A stretch of DNA of 64,000 nucleotides from Tillandsia leiboldiana (Eukaryota > Streptophyta > Magnoliopsida > Poales > Bromeliaceae), in the NCBI GenBank assembly GCA_029204045.2, contig CM055081.1, positions 9,291,445 through 9,355,444 of the forward strand, in the 5' to 3' direction. This document shows positions 25,085 to 36,994 of the stretch, one piece after another (the stretch's first letter is position 1; the number at the start of each line of letters is the position of its first letter). Under the pieces are notes generated by a model. That model was not told the DNA's origin. It ran no database searches and saw nothing but the letters and a program-made list of their open reading frames with translations. Made by a program: the position numbers and the translations under genes.

Positions 25085-26144
25085 GAACTAATGCCTCATC
25101 TAACCTCATTGAATTTTTATTTTTTTCCAATCTAGCCATCTTTTAAAAAAAAATCTCAATCTAGCCTCATTTGAATGGATTGGAAATGAAAAATTAATTT
25201 AATAATATTTATATGAATTTATGTGTTAATTAGGAGAGAGAAATTGTTATTTTTTCTTTTTCCTCCCCACTTTCCAAGGCAGCCTATATCTACTGTATAG
25301 TTATATCATATTTATTAATTAGGAGAGAGAAATTATTATTTTTTCTTCCCACTTTCCAAGGCAGCCTATATCTACCATATAATTATATTATATTTATTTT
25401 TGTATAATGCATAGTCATATCATTTTTATATCATATTTATTTTTATATAATGTATAGCCATATTATTTTTATATCATATTGATTTTATAGTCATGTTAAC
25501 GTGTAGTCATATCAGATAATTAATTACTTTATGCATGTATAGTTATATTATTTTTAAGTCATGTCAATGTTATGTCCAATGTATAGTCATATTAGGCATT
25601 TAATCATATAGAGTGTATAATAATAATAATAATAATAATAATAAATTTATTTATTTTTAGTGTACAATTATATTATTTTGTATTATATTTGTTTTCAGTT
25701 ATGTCAAATTTTATTTTTGAGTATATAGTTTTATCAAATATTTAATAATATCAATTGTATAGTTAAATTAATTTAAATTAATAAATATTATTAAATTATT
25801 TAGAAAGTGGGGGAGGAGAGAGGGAGAAAAAAAAAATTCTCTCCTAATTAACATATAAACTAACATAAATATTATTACGTTATTTTTTCTTTTCTAATCC
25901 ATCCAAATAAGACTAAATTAAAAAAAAAAACTGAAAAAAAAGGCTAGATTGGAAACAAAAAATAAACAATGCTACCCGTAGACCCCATGTACACCCCACC
26001 CATCCAAGGATGGAGAATCCATCATTGGTCATTTCAAAGTGACCAGTAAAATTCACCCCATCTAAGATGGGTGGGGTGTAAGATGTACATTAGTATTTTT
26101 CAAAAAAAAAAAAGAATCAATGAAGCTAGATGAGACATTAGCTC
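25085..26144. mobile_element. Non-autonomous DNA transposon with long terminal inverted repeats
   Basis: The left arm begins GAACTAATGCCTCATCTAAC and the right arm, reverse-complemented, begins GAGCTAATGTCTCATCTAGC. Matching continues for about 130 bp or more (CCAATCTAGCC; TTAATTAGGAGAGAG on both sides). The middle is AT-rich and has no coding frame. It contains an internal direct duplication of about 85 bp (25227-25314 and 25315-25398). The right arm is interrupted by a foldback MITE at 25966-26101. Superfamily (Mutator or hAT) and target duplication were not resolved. Confidence 0.8.
25966..26101. mobile_element. Foldback MITE copy 2, nested in the EF1A-intron transposon
   Basis: ACAATGCTACCCGTAGACCC at the left and GATGTACATTAGTATTTTTC at the right bracket CACCCATCCAAGGATGG and GGTCATTTCAAAGTGACC palindromes. 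It is shorter than most copies (136 bp). The flanking right-arm sequence of the host element resumes on either side. Confidence 0.85.
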
Positions 26145-26315
26145 AAAAAAAAGTATGGCAAAAGGTTGAACTAATTGAATGAGTGATCAACAAGTCATGT
26201 CATTTCTAATCTTCACATAATACTCCCTTTGGAAACATCACTGTAGGGAAAGATTAGCTGACACATCTCTGTTGACATCACTCATTCAAGTTTCACAGGA
26301 GATGTAATTCAATGG

Positions 26316-26386
26316 GCGTCCAATAGGATTTGAACCTATACCAGAGGTTTACATTACCCCTGTCCTTTCCATTAGACAATGGACGT
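26316..26386 (-). pseudogene. Plastid trnR-UCU-like tRNA relic with altered anticodon loop
   Basis: Read on the minus strand, this 71-nt segment folds as a tRNA: acceptor GTCCA / TGGAC, T-arm ATAGGTTCAAATCCTAT, anticodon stem CAGGGGT / ACCTCTG. From memory it matches plastid trnR-UCU (GCGTCCATTGTCTAATGG..) almost throughout except base 1 (A for G) and the anticodon loop, which reads AATGTAA instead of CTTCTAA. The anticodon would be TGU and the universal U33 is A, so it should not work as a tRNA. It lies in the EF1A leader intron. Most likely a nuclear insertion of plastid DNA that has decayed. Confidence 0.75.
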
Positions 26387-26920
26387 TTCTCATCTCCAAA
26401 TATTTCTACATGTTACTCGATCATCTAACACCAAATAAACTCAGTAGTAACTATAACATCAGTCGATACAGCAAAACACAGGATAAAATTGATACCACTG
26501 TTTCAAGGTTGAAACAAGATGTATAATATCAACTACTATAATCCATACAGAAACCACAAAAATAAACATACGGATTACCAATCTACAAGCACAAATCCAT
26601 GCGCACGATACTCGAATTCGGGATAGATTGAGATGAACTACTTAAAATCGAACTCTGCAAAGCAAAAAAATATCATCAAACACCTACAAATGATCTAAGA
26701 GTCGAAACGATGCGCACATCAAAAGATCCTAGAAAACCTACGCGAATCAGCGTAAACAAACACGATACAGAATCATCTCCAGGAGACCTACTCATCGGAG
26801 GGAACTAAGCAAAGAAATCAACCATGGAGCGAAGAGATCTCACCACGCGCGAGAGATCAATGGAGGAAGAAGAGTCGGCCTATCGCACTTAGGGCTTCGG
26901 GAGGGGGACGATGAACCTCT

Positions 26921-26934
26921 GAGCTATATATAAC
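26921..26934 (-). promoter_or_regulatory. EF1A TATA box and telo-box
   Basis: The minus strand reads CTCGTTATATATAGCTC here, a clear TATA box about 80 bp from the predicted leader donor, so transcription should start near 26895. About 30 bp upstream, GAGAAACCCTAGGCC is a telo-box-like motif, commonly seen in plant EF1A promoters (established). Confidence 0.75.
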
Positions 26935-26959
26935 GAGATCGACGAGAACCCCAGGGGCC

Positions 26960-27303
26960 TAGGGTTTCTCCACACACCGTTGGATCGTCTCATCCAACGG
27001 TCGTAGGTGAGGTAATCTACTCGCCGTCGGATCTGATCGTGCCGTTATTATGATGCCACGTACACAGTGTGCTAAGTTGGGCCGCGTTGTTCATGCCAAC
27101 AATATTTATGTGGAGAATCTGGACGAGCATTGACCGTTTGATCTTGATGGAACGGTTGAGATGCGAAGGTTGCGAGGGGCACGAGCGCTCTAGTGGAAAA
27201 CAATAAAAGGGCATGTTTGGTTAAAAATGAGAAATCCAAATCCAAATAGAAATCGAAATAAATGGGAATGTTCGGTTCATAATAGAATTTAGAGACGAAA
27301 TTA

Positions 27304-27340
<37 letters not shown>

Positions 27341-28153
27341 TGGTTATTACTAACTAAATTCGTAATCAAAATTAAAATTTATAATTTAAATTTTAAATTT
27401 TAAATTTTAAATTTTATTATAAACTAAACAAATTAAAAAAAAAAAAAAATCACCATTTCGCTTTCCACTCCAATTTCATTTTAAATCAAATATGTAACTT
27501 TGTCTCCCAATAATAAATATTTTTCAAATATGTCTATAATTTTTTTTTTTTTTTCTGTAACATCATTTCATAACATAAAAATAAAAATTATTATTATTTT
27601 GCTTAAACCACAGATTTCGTTTAATAACTTTAATTAGTAATGCGTGTAAAGGGGGGAATTGGAAAGAAAAAGAAAGATTATTAGTTGGATGTACTTTTAT
27701 AAAATTAGAAGAAAGAATCTAAGAAAAAGACAAATTTATTTTTCAAAAAATTGTATTTGTTTATATGAATTTTGAGAGAGCTTTATAGGCTTTTCATTAA
27801 GAAAAGTTGAGCTTAAGTACAAAATAAAACAACATATATAGTTAGAATTACCTACATTCATGAAACTCAGAATCTATTATCCTTGAGAGAGCATGAAAAG
27901 CAAAGCAATCACACAAATTGACAAAAGTGTACCACAACTCAACATCTTATCGCAGAAACTGAAACCAAATGTTCATGTGTTCTCAATTACAACAACAAAT
28001 AATAATGTGGTAAATAGAACTGTGAAATGAATGCATCACAATATCGAGTTACGGCCCCCGACGACGAATGAACAATTCAAACCAATTAATCAAATTCAGA
28101 TAAATAAATTTGCAATTTGCTACTAAAGTAGTCTTTGTTTCAAGCTCGGCCAG
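26960..28153. other. Spacer between EF1A promoter and IQD 3' end
   Basis: The first part is EF1A upstream sequence. An AT-rich block with (ATT)n at 27306-27340 and poly-T near 27540-27555 follows, bordered by GGCATGTTTGGTTAAAAATG at about 27210, which resembles hAT-type element ends. The last 300 bp should be IQD 3' UTR. No gene seen. Confidence 0.5.
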
Positions 28154-31100
28154 TCACTGTTCGGCGCCATTGCTTGCGGTGAGATCCACTTTAGGAGGGC
28201 CGGAGTGCCTCCTCGCAATCGTCGGCAATGCGCTGTTCTGTTTATCGCCCGCCGGGAAAGACAACCTCTTCTTAATTGATCCGGCCGACCCTTTTTCCGG
28301 AGTATTAATAATCTTTTCAATCGATGGGCTCTGCAAGCGAGACTTAGCCCTAGCAGACTCCGTCGGCACCATATAGCTAGGAAGTGAAGGAGAGCTCGCG
28401 AGACTCTCGTCGTCCCTGATCGACGGTGATCCCCCAATGCTCTGCCTCCTGAGTCGCTCGGATTGCGCACTTAACATACTTTTCACATCATCTTCCAACT
28501 GACTCAATCCATTTCTAGGACTATCCGATTTGATCTTCAGCGCCCGAGAGTTGGGGGTTGAGGGGGACTTTCGGGTTCCAGGCCTGATCGAATTCGGTTT
28601 CGGGGTTGGGGGCGAGGGGCGGTCCAGTTTGGTTTCTCGGCGAGCGTAGGCTCGGGTTATCTCTCCTTCCCCAGTGTTCCGATCGGTTGCCTTTAGAGAA
28701 GCACGGTCAGTATTGTTTTCCTTGTCTGTCTTGCTTTGGATCTCCCATGATCTTGCCGCCATCCACCGCTCCAGCCAGCTCCAGCCCCATTGCGGGTTGT
28801 TTGGATCCATAAACATTGGATTCGCTGATCTCGAAGAGCTCTTCCACTGTTGCATTATACCATTACTCCATTAGTCAAAGAGTCTGGAAGGTTCATATTA
28901 GCTTAACTTCAACTGAGCCCCTCTGAAGTTTTAAGGCAAAGTACATGCCTTCTCAGAAGTTTAAAATATCATAGATGCTCCCACAAAATTCCTTTTTTGT
29001 AAAAAAAGAAAATGCCCTTCTCTGTGCGTCTTTATGAACAGCAGAAGCATTTTTTTTCAAGAGAATTTATGATAGTGACAGGGAAACTTTTTGAGGAATT
29101 TTAATATACATAGCGAATAAACTGATATTTTCAACTTTTGAAGGCCATTTATAGAATATGTAATTTTCCCTTGATTGGAGAATTACTTTTCCTCAATGAG
29201 TTTTGCGGTAGCAGCTCAAGAAAGTAATAATAATTTTGATCACTGAACAGCGTAGGCATAAAACACAGACTTTTGCGGAGCAATTCTAAGAACATGGAAG
29301 TGTCAGAGTACCTGATGAGAAAATGCATAAGCTAGGGCTCGTTCTCTTCTTATCGTGGCCTCTTGCTTGTTTACCATGCTCGCTTCAATCTGCTCCCTGG
29401 ATTGAAGGCTGTCGTCCCATTCTTCTCCCATCTGTTATAAGAGGAGGTGAGGGCTGAGCAGAATAAAAATTTGAAATATTTTTTTTTCAAAAAAAAAAGG
29501 TCCATTTGTAGAGAACTAAATAACATTGCGTACTAAATAAAAGTTGTGCATAAAATTTAAAAAAAAAAATCTGCAAAAGGGACCAAAGTTTCCCTCTAAT
29601 TTTCCAACACCACTTGTGCGTACAGCACAAGGCTTTCCCCCCCAAAAGATCATAAGGAAGAACAAGAGGGAAAAAAAAAAAAAAAAAAGGAAAAAGAAGA
29701 AAGATATCAAAGTGGACAGTGTGCCATTTAAGGACCTGGAATGCACAACTTACACTTCAAGAACTAGAACCCATAACTTTGATACATAGTTTTTATCATT
29801 TTCCAGTAAGTGGCAACTCATACTTTACAAACAAAAGCCGAGAAATACCCTTCTAAAATAGCATGTTAGTGCGCCTCTAGCAGCTCTACCATTCTCATAT
29901 CAACCCAAACCAATAGTTACTATTTTTAAGAACTTCCAGATAATGCCTTTTCAAGTGGAGTGTCATTTGTTGCGATGTGTACGTCGTACTCCGCTAAGAA
30001 GCCATAGTTCCACATAGAATGAGTTATAGTTTGATGAGAATTTCATGAGACATGGCAAAAGTAACAATAAATTGAATTTTGGTTTGTGCAGAGGACGAGA
30101 ACAAAAAAAGAAGGAAAAAAGTAACTTGTATGCTGAAGATGAATGTACCCTCAAACTTTCAAGTTCTCTTTCATGCTTGAGAAGCAGCTGACGATGAAGA
30201 GCCTGGTTCTCCTCGTTCATCCGGAGTCTCCTCGAACGGATCTGTGATTGAACTCTAGAAAGCGTCTGCATGCAACGTAATGTGTTTGTCGCTTGGCGCT
30301 TCACAGTATTGCCGTCTAACAGAGACTTCAACCTCACCAGCCCTCTCAAGGCCCGCAGTGCTCGCCTTGCCTTTGAAATGCAAACAGAAGTAGCAAATAA
30401 TTGAACAGCACGAGATTAAGAAAGTAAGAATCTTATGAAACATCCGATCCGATCGGTTATTAGAAAGCTTAGCGAGAAGGTTTGTTAGTGGTTCAGATTG
30501 GAAGGATCAGTTAATAGCGTATTTCAATCTGCCAGGAGATGCCGCTCACAATAGGCCTTTTCAAGTAGCTTTGTCAAATTAAATGTTGTGACTGTAAAAG
30601 AAGCATTTTACTTTTTCATTATATTTGAACATTAAAGACTAGTAGTTCAAATCCATAGCATGAAAGTAACTGATTTGCTACCGATAGTAGGATGCGGCCA
30701 GTTGGAGAATCAAGAGATAATAAGCATAAAAATAATAACAAGCTATTCTCAATCTAGAATTGTCTCAGAATTACACACTGCTCTCAAAGAAAAGTTGAAC
30801 AAAGTCCAGCTACCACTGAGGAGTGGTTAAATACAAGTCAAATCTTGCCCAAATATTATTTATGAGCTGGAAAACTTGGCCTAACATGAAAATATATATA
30901 TATATATATATATTTTGGATATAGCTAAGGATTACTTACTACTCTCATATGCAAGATAACTCATTGCCAAACATCTATACTCACTTTTATACCTTTTATC
31001 AAAAAAATTGATGAATAAAAGATCCTTCCTATGAACAAAAGCTCACTCAGGAATTACAACAAACACAAAAAGTCCATGCCTTTTTATGTAAGAAGAGTTG

Positions 31101-31676
31101 GTAGCAACCATAGAATTATTATCTAATCTATCAGAAAACACTAAAATGTATCATGTTCAATTACCAAGTATCCTCGAAAAGCCGTTTGGATCTTGGTCGC
31201 TGCGATCTCTTCTCTCGATTTGCCGGGGATCTCTGTGGGCGTGGCGAGCCGCACAACTTCTGCGGCGGCCTGAGCTGCGGTGGCCGCAGCTTCTGCAGCT
31301 GCTGCGGTGGCCACCGCTACAGAATAAGCATGCTTGCTCTGCTCGTTCTCGACCTCCACCAATTTAATCTCCTCAGAATCGGGGTGCGGAGGAGGAGGAG
31401 GAGGAGGAGGAGGAGGAGCTTCTTTTTGAGAAGCGCTTTGTGGCAGATCCGAAGAGCTCGGATCGGAGGTTTTGGGTCCCCCTAATCCCCATCTCTTCTT
31501 CGATTTCTAGTATGAAAAGAACAAAGGTGAGATTTTGATGAGAACCCATTTGGATCTACAACACACCGATTAGTAACAAGGCAAAAGGATTTGATTATAA
31601 CCTGATCCTTCTTCTCTTTAGATTCGGGGCTAAACACCTTTTTCACAGCACCAAACCACTTCCCCTTCTTCCCCAT
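28154..31676 (-). CDS. IQ67-domain (IQD) calmodulin-binding protein
   Basis: Five exons (31602-31676, 31165-31506, 30149-30370, 29312-29431, 28154-28846), all phase 0, join into 483 aa. It starts [17 protein letters not shown], the usual IQD start; then a proline run, an Ala-rich helix ([21 protein letters not shown]), and the IQ67 domain from about residue 124: [16 protein letters not shown] / [38 protein letters not shown]. The intron falls after exactly 16 IQ67 residues in phase 0, the diagnostic position for this family (established). Later: [30 protein letters not shown] and a Ser/Pro-rich C-terminus with the DUF4005-like [18 protein letters not shown]. IQDs bind calmodulin and commonly act on microtubules, membranes or in the nucleus. 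Which IQD member this is cannot be told by eye. Confidence 0.95.
29312..31164. other. IQD introns with AT-rich low-complexity tracts
   Basis: The intron 30371-31164 has a (TA)n tract near 30893-30912; the intron 29432-30148 has an A/T tract near 29490-29510 and poly-A around 29670-29690. Neither affects the splice sites seen. Confidence 0.6.
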
Positions 31677-32170
31677 TTGACGCTCCTTCCCCCTTTCTCC
31701 TTACAATTATTACCACATTACTCCATCCAAATCTTCTACTCATCAAATCAATCAAAAAAAAACCCCATCAAACACAAACCAAATCAAACAAACAACACAC
31801 AAAAACAGAAGGATCCGTCGAATCCAAAGAGAATCCAACATAAAAATCGCATCTTTTTATTTCAGACAGAAAGAATAAGCACATTCAGATCTACAGAAGC
31901 TTTCACTGATACCAATACTCGCTCAGAAAACCAAAAAAGACGCAAAAGGTCATAACAGAAAACAGGATCGGATTGGAATTGCCCATTACCTGTTGTCTCT
32001 TTGGTCTCAGTGGGATCAGTAGATCTCTCTATTCCCCACTCTCTCTCTCTCTCTCTCTCTCTCAAGGAAGTGCTTGAGAGAGAGAGAGAGGATTAGGACA
32101 AAGATAAAAGGGAAGAGGAGGAGAAAAGGGGGGAGAGAGTAAAAAAAAAAAAAGAGAAAAAAGAATCGCT
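31677..32170 (-). promoter_or_regulatory. IQD leader/promoter with (CT)n-(GA)n hairpin
   Basis: Upstream of the IQD start, a CT run (32037-32063) is followed after a short spacer AAGGAAGTGCTT by a GA run (32073-32090), so the two arms are complementary and can fold back. GA/CT tracts near starts are typical targets of plant GAGA-binding BPC proteins (established); no start site could be located. Confidence 0.55.
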
Positions 32171-32218
32171 TTTGCTTCAGCTCTACGTTGTTGTTTCTCT
32201 CTCTCTCTACCCTGCTGT

Positions 32219-32221
<3 letters not shown>

Positions 32222-32305
<84 letters not shown>
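32222..32305. repeat. (TA)n microsatellite
   Basis: About 84 bp of TA units lead straight into the left end of the foldback element at 32306. Confidence 0.97.
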
Positions 32306-32309
<4 letters not shown>

Positions 32310-32475
32310 AATGCTATGTGTACACCCGTAAGGGGTGTATATTTCACACCCCTACCCATCTAAGAGTGGGGGTGTGATGATGGGTCACTTGATATGACCC
32401 GTAAAAAAATATCGTCACCATTAAAATGGTGGAGATATATGATATACACCCCTTCGGAGTGTACATATAGCATTG

Positions 32476-32476
<1 letters not shown>
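32306..32476. mobile_element. Foldback MITE copy 3
   Basis: GAAAAATGCTATGTGTACAC at the left and GTGTACATATAGCATTGCT at the right, with GGGTCACTTGATATGACCC in the middle. It is flanked on both sides by (TA)n, as copy 1 is. Confidence 0.92.

Positions 32477-32564
<88 letters not shown>
32477..32564. repeat. (TA)n microsatellite
   Basis: About 88 bp of TA units following the foldback element. Confidence 0.97.
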
Positions 32565-32570
<6 letters not shown>

Positions 32571-33973
32571 GGGAAGAGTGGGATAAATAAATAAAAATGA
32601 GATCTTGGGGATGGATCGGAGCGCGGCTTACACAGCTGGTGGTGTTTTCGTGGTTGGACCGTGGAACCCACCGGAAGGGACGGGTGGGGCCCACCACATC
32701 TTGGCTGGAAAAACGTTACGCACATACTTCTTTTTGAATTGTGATAGAAGATTGATTTTCCTCTCATGTAGTACCACTGTTGAATGTGATGGTATTTATG
32801 TGGTACGTTGGTACGGTTTTTTTTTTTTTTTTTTTTTACATGTACTGAAATTTAAATTGAGATCATTTTTCCTATGTTTCAAGTAAAAATTTAATATAAA
32901 ATCGTATTAAAAATTTATCAGTACTGTATGTCACCCTTTGTATCGGAACGTATTGATGGTCACAAAAAAAATATATGCCTGCCGATACATAATAACATAA
33001 AATATTTAATTTTTTTAGTAATAAAAAAATTTAATTACTTATTATATATTTTTATTTAATATTTTAAATTTTATTGAAAAAATTGTTTAGTAAATTTTTT
33101 AAAAAATAAATTGTACCATCCGCACAGAGACTGTATCGTACCAGTATATTATTAATACGAGGAATACGATTTATACCGATAAATACTTAAACTTTTGATT
33201 TGAAGTTAATTATCTACTTTAATTTTTACCTTCCGTAATGAAAAATTCTGAATACCGACAAATAGTTAATTTTATTATTTTATTGGTTTATTCTAATAAA
33301 TCAATATAATTTAAAAGAAGTAACACAATTGGACAGCAAATTACAGTATTTTCTAATTACGTAAGGGCAAAATAAAAATAGACAAAATTATATAAAAGCT
33401 AACTAAAGTTTACCGGTTTAAAGATGGCCAAAATAAACACTGGAGAAGCTCCTAAATAGCATCAAATATTTTTACCCAATAAAAAAAAAAAAAATGGCAT
33501 AAAAAAAATGGCATATTCAAAAGCTGATGGGTTTTAGAAACTGATTGAGCAGCAACTGCCGAGCCTACTAAATGTCGGTATTGGGACCACTTAATCAAAC
33601 TAATCTATTTAACAAAAAAATAAATAAAAAAATCTGAAGTTTGGAACATCATTTAATTTGAAATAATTTTGTTTAAATTAACATTTATTACTTAAAATTT
33701 GAGGCCATCTTGTGAAATTCTTGGTATAGGGAGCCTATAAACAACTTCAACTAGAAAAAGAAAAACTAAAATTAGCAAAACATTGACAAATTTTAGTTGA
33801 CAAAAAAAAAAAAACAAAAAAAAAGAAGAAAAAGAGAAGCATCTTCTGATTTTATTTGATTTTAGAAGATGGAGTTTTAGAGTGTACTTTGAACTGGGGA
33901 AATACACGTGCGTATAAACGAAGAGAACGACATATATGAACATTATTATTACTATTCAAATCCAAATCATAAT

Positions 33974-34142
33974 GGAAAAGTATAAGTGTACACCCTTTTG
34001 GGGTGTACATCTTACACCCCACTCTATTTTGGGGTGGGATGAATTTCACTCGTCATATTAAGTGACGAGTGAAGGTATATCCATCCTAGGATAAAGTGGG
34101 GTGTAAGATGTACATCTAAAAAAATGTACACCTAGTATTGCT
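33974..34142. mobile_element. Foldback MITE copy 4
   Basis: Left end GGAAAAGTATAAGTGTACAC, right end TGTACACCTAGTATTGCTG; centre ACTCGTCATATTAAGTGACGAGT. This belongs to the subtype whose inner palindrome is ACTCGTCA..TGACGAGT rather than GGGTCA..TGACCC. Confidence 0.85.
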
Positions 34143-34878
34143 GAATTATAATATTATCTATATAAGATCCCCGTAACTCACTCCACGTGGGGATGCGAAT
34201 TAGAATTTGCACTATTGACAAATAAATTTTCTTTTATGTTAAGAAGGACTAATTACTAAATATCTTCTTAAACATTTATGGTACATTTTATATTGAGAAA
34301 GACTCACTTTGGTGTACAAATTAATTTGTCACTTTAGGTATTATGGCTTTTAATAGGTGGAAAGTAACCATTTGGACGTCCCACCAAACTATTGTAGTAT
34401 CTTTCCAAAGCTCCAAAATTTCTAGCTAGAAATACTCATCTATAATAACTAATGAAATAATATATTGATTATTTATTTATGAGTTAAATAAATATTTGAT
34501 TTTTTTAAGTTGAATTTGATGAGCCTAATAAATTAAGTGGGGATACGATTCATAATATACCTAAATCCGATCGGGACTCGTAAACGTTATGTACTTATAT
34601 TTTAAGTGAATTAGTTATATATTTTTAACAATTTAAATTTTTAAAATTAATAATTAACGTTAATAATCTAACAAAATATATTTACTGATGACGCGTCTTA
34701 TTCTTATTTATGGATTTACATAATAGTATAAAATGATAAAGTATTATGCAACGTCCTTCCCTCCCAACCCCCAAAAAAGGGAATCATTGGCTCTGATCGA
34801 GATTAGGATCAAGTACATTTCTGCCAGATTACTCTGCTCTACATCTCACTCACTAATTTTTTTTTCTTTTTTTTTTAT

Positions 34879-35048
34879 GAGCTATGCTATATGTACATTT
34901 TATTTGGGGTGCATATTCTACACTTAATTCATTCTAAGATGAATATTTATTCACTCGTCATTTCGAAGTGACGAGTAAAATTCACCACACCCTAAAATAA
35001 ATAGAGTGTAAAATGTATATCTCAAATGAGATGTACACTTAGCTTTTT
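34879..35048. mobile_element. Foldback MITE copy 5
   Basis: Begins GAGCTATGCTATATGTACAT and ends GATGTACACTTAGCTTTTTCC, with CACTCGTCATTTCGAAGTGACGAGT at the centre. More diverged than copy 1. Confidence 0.8.
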
Positions 35049-36242
35049 CCTTTTTTTATTTCCTAACACTATCTTCTTATTTCGTTTTATTTAATTCTAA
35101 CTGTTTCGTTACAAGTGATGTTAGTATTTGATATTTTAGATTCGAAATCTAATTATTTAAATTTTTTAACTAAATTTATTTTTTAAAAAATAAAAAATAA
35201 ATACATACTATAATTCTCGACAAAATAATAAAAACAAATTTTCGACGGTCAAAGGCTTCGCGGAGTTCTCCGTGGCTATGGCATTTACGAGAGCTACCAA
35301 GACAAATTAAAAGCAGTAACAGTACGACAAGGACACGGCGCCGAACGCGTGAATCTACCAAAGTCGGCGTTGGGACCGCCCCAAGCAACGAATCTATCTT
35401 TGGAGCGTTAACGGCAAAGCATCTATCCGGGTAGAAGAATAGGCCCGGCCCGTTTGGCCCTATTTGTTTAACCGCCAAAATTTCTGTATGGGCTTTTCCT
35501 AGTCTAAATTGTTCAACCTCACATACGGCCCATTCCCAAAATATCTATTTTGAGGCCCAAGTATTTTCACCTTTTTCTGAGTCACTTTTTATTTATTTAT
35601 TTATTTTTTGAAAAATCACTATAATATATTATTGATCATTAGATGTATGAAATATAAAATTTACACCGTATTAATACTTTAATATTATGGTCCCCGATGA
35701 ATTAAACATTACCATCAAAGCACAAATAGACACGCTATTTACGTTTCCATTTTTTGAAAGGACTAAAATGAATGCATGGACTCCACAACACTCTTTTTCA
35801 TCCAATTGCGTGGGAGCCACGTTTCATACATTGAATAATCAATCAATTTGATTGGCTAGTACACGGATGAGGTGGTGGACCAAGTCTAATTAAATGACTC
35901 CACATGCTTAGCCTGAAATTGCTACATTACAAAATTAATAAGATCAGGACTACAGATATGAATTCGAGCACAGTTCCTCAAATCAAACTTCCCAGCAATG
36001 CATGCAGCTTTTGTCCTCTCCTCTTTAACATTTTTAATTATTATTATTATTATTATTATTTTGTTTGTTCCAAAATAATAAATATATATATTTGACTGGT
36101 ACAAAAATGCATGTGCAGTACTTTGAGTACGTGGTCCATTTGAACCATCATCATGTGTGATCACAAATGCTCAACGCCCCCACATGTTTAAGTTTTTCAC
36201 TGTAGGCATAAAAGACAAAACAATCACATTATTATATCACTA

Positions 36243-36246
<4 letters not shown>

Positions 36247-36316
<70 letters not shown>
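36247..36316. repeat. (TA)n microsatellite
   Basis: About 70 bp of TA units abutting the left end of the next foldback element. Confidence 0.97.
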
Positions 36317-36319
<3 letters not shown>

Positions 36320-36489
36320 TAATGCTACATGTACACCCCGAAGGGGTGTACATCTTACGTCTCCACCTCTTTAATGGTGGCGATGTTTTTTACGGATCAC
36401 ATCAAGTGATCCCTCATCACACCCCCATCCTTAGATGGATGGGGGTGTGAGATGTACACCCCTTCCAGGTGTACAAGTAGCATTTTTCA
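36317..36489. mobile_element. Foldback MITE copy 6
   Basis: GAGTAATGCTACATGTACAC at the left, GGTGTACAAGTAGCATTTTTC at the right, with GGATCACATCAAGTGATCC inside. It is the reverse orientation of copies 1 and 3 by its internal CCACC..GGCGATGTTTTTTACGG segment. Confidence 0.9.
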
Positions 36490-36525
36490 TATATATATAT
36501 ATATATATACATACAAGACACAACC

Positions 36526-36529
<4 letters not shown>

Positions 36530-36577
<48 letters not shown>
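36530..36577. repeat. Long poly-T tract
   Basis: Close to 48 consecutive T, just right of a foldback element and a short (TA)n. Homopolymers this long are prone to sequencing length errors. Confidence 0.95.
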
Positions 36578-36579
<2 letters not shown>

Positions 36580-36994
36580 GTAGTATAATGTATGAACAAT
36601 TTTCTTTAAAGGGAAACGAAGTATAATGAATGATGATCATCTTCTTCACTGCTCTCTCTCCCTTGTGATTGGCTATACATAATACATCTTAGTACAATTA
36701 TCAGGGGCTTGAAGAGCAACCCCTAATAATATTATGAAAAAAAAAAAGAAGAAAAAAAAGTAAAGAATAATGTGAAATTATGATAAATAATATGTGCTTG
36801 GTTGGCTAATTTTCCCCCTCAATTAAAGAAATTAAGGCTGAAAACTCAAACAGAGGCTACCAATTAATTAACACCCAACCCAGCTCTAAATTTACACCTC
36901 TCCTTTTTCTTCTTTTCTTTTTTTTTTCTTCTCATTTATATTTTACTTCCATTTTTTCTTTTTTTTTGTTGTGCCTTTTTTTTCTTTCTCTGAT

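Larger units (their letters stand above)
24459..26843 (-). other. Predicted 5'-UTR (leader) intron of EF1A
   Basis: The reverse strand shows a donor CGCGCGTG|GTGAGATC at 26844/26843 and an acceptor CCATCAG|TTAGCTG at 24459/24458, 22 bases before the ATG. It contains a 1.06 kb terminal-inverted-repeat element, a foldback MITE nested in that, and a tRNA relic. The splice sites are predicted only. Confidence 0.7.
32565..36994. other. Intergenic region between IQD promoter and IRX9 3' end
   Basis: AT-rich, without a supported gene. It holds poly-T at 32818-32837, foldback elements at 33974, 34879 and 36317, an ATT run at 36036-36062, (TA)n at 36247-36316 and a T tract of nearly 50 at 36530-36577. 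The last few hundred bases should be the IRX9 3' UTR. Confidence 0.55.

Noticed and set aside
32172..32767. Open frames made of Tyr-Ile repeats
   Set aside because: These are (TA)n microsatellites translated by chance.
35176..35478. Minus-strand 100-aa frame
   Set aside because: Contains a hydrophobic run by chance; no domain, no splice or promoter context.
36530..36577. Poly-T as the tail of a retrotransposed gene copy
   Set aside because: No coding or SINE-like sequence and no target duplication could be seen next to it; a plain homopolymer is simpler.
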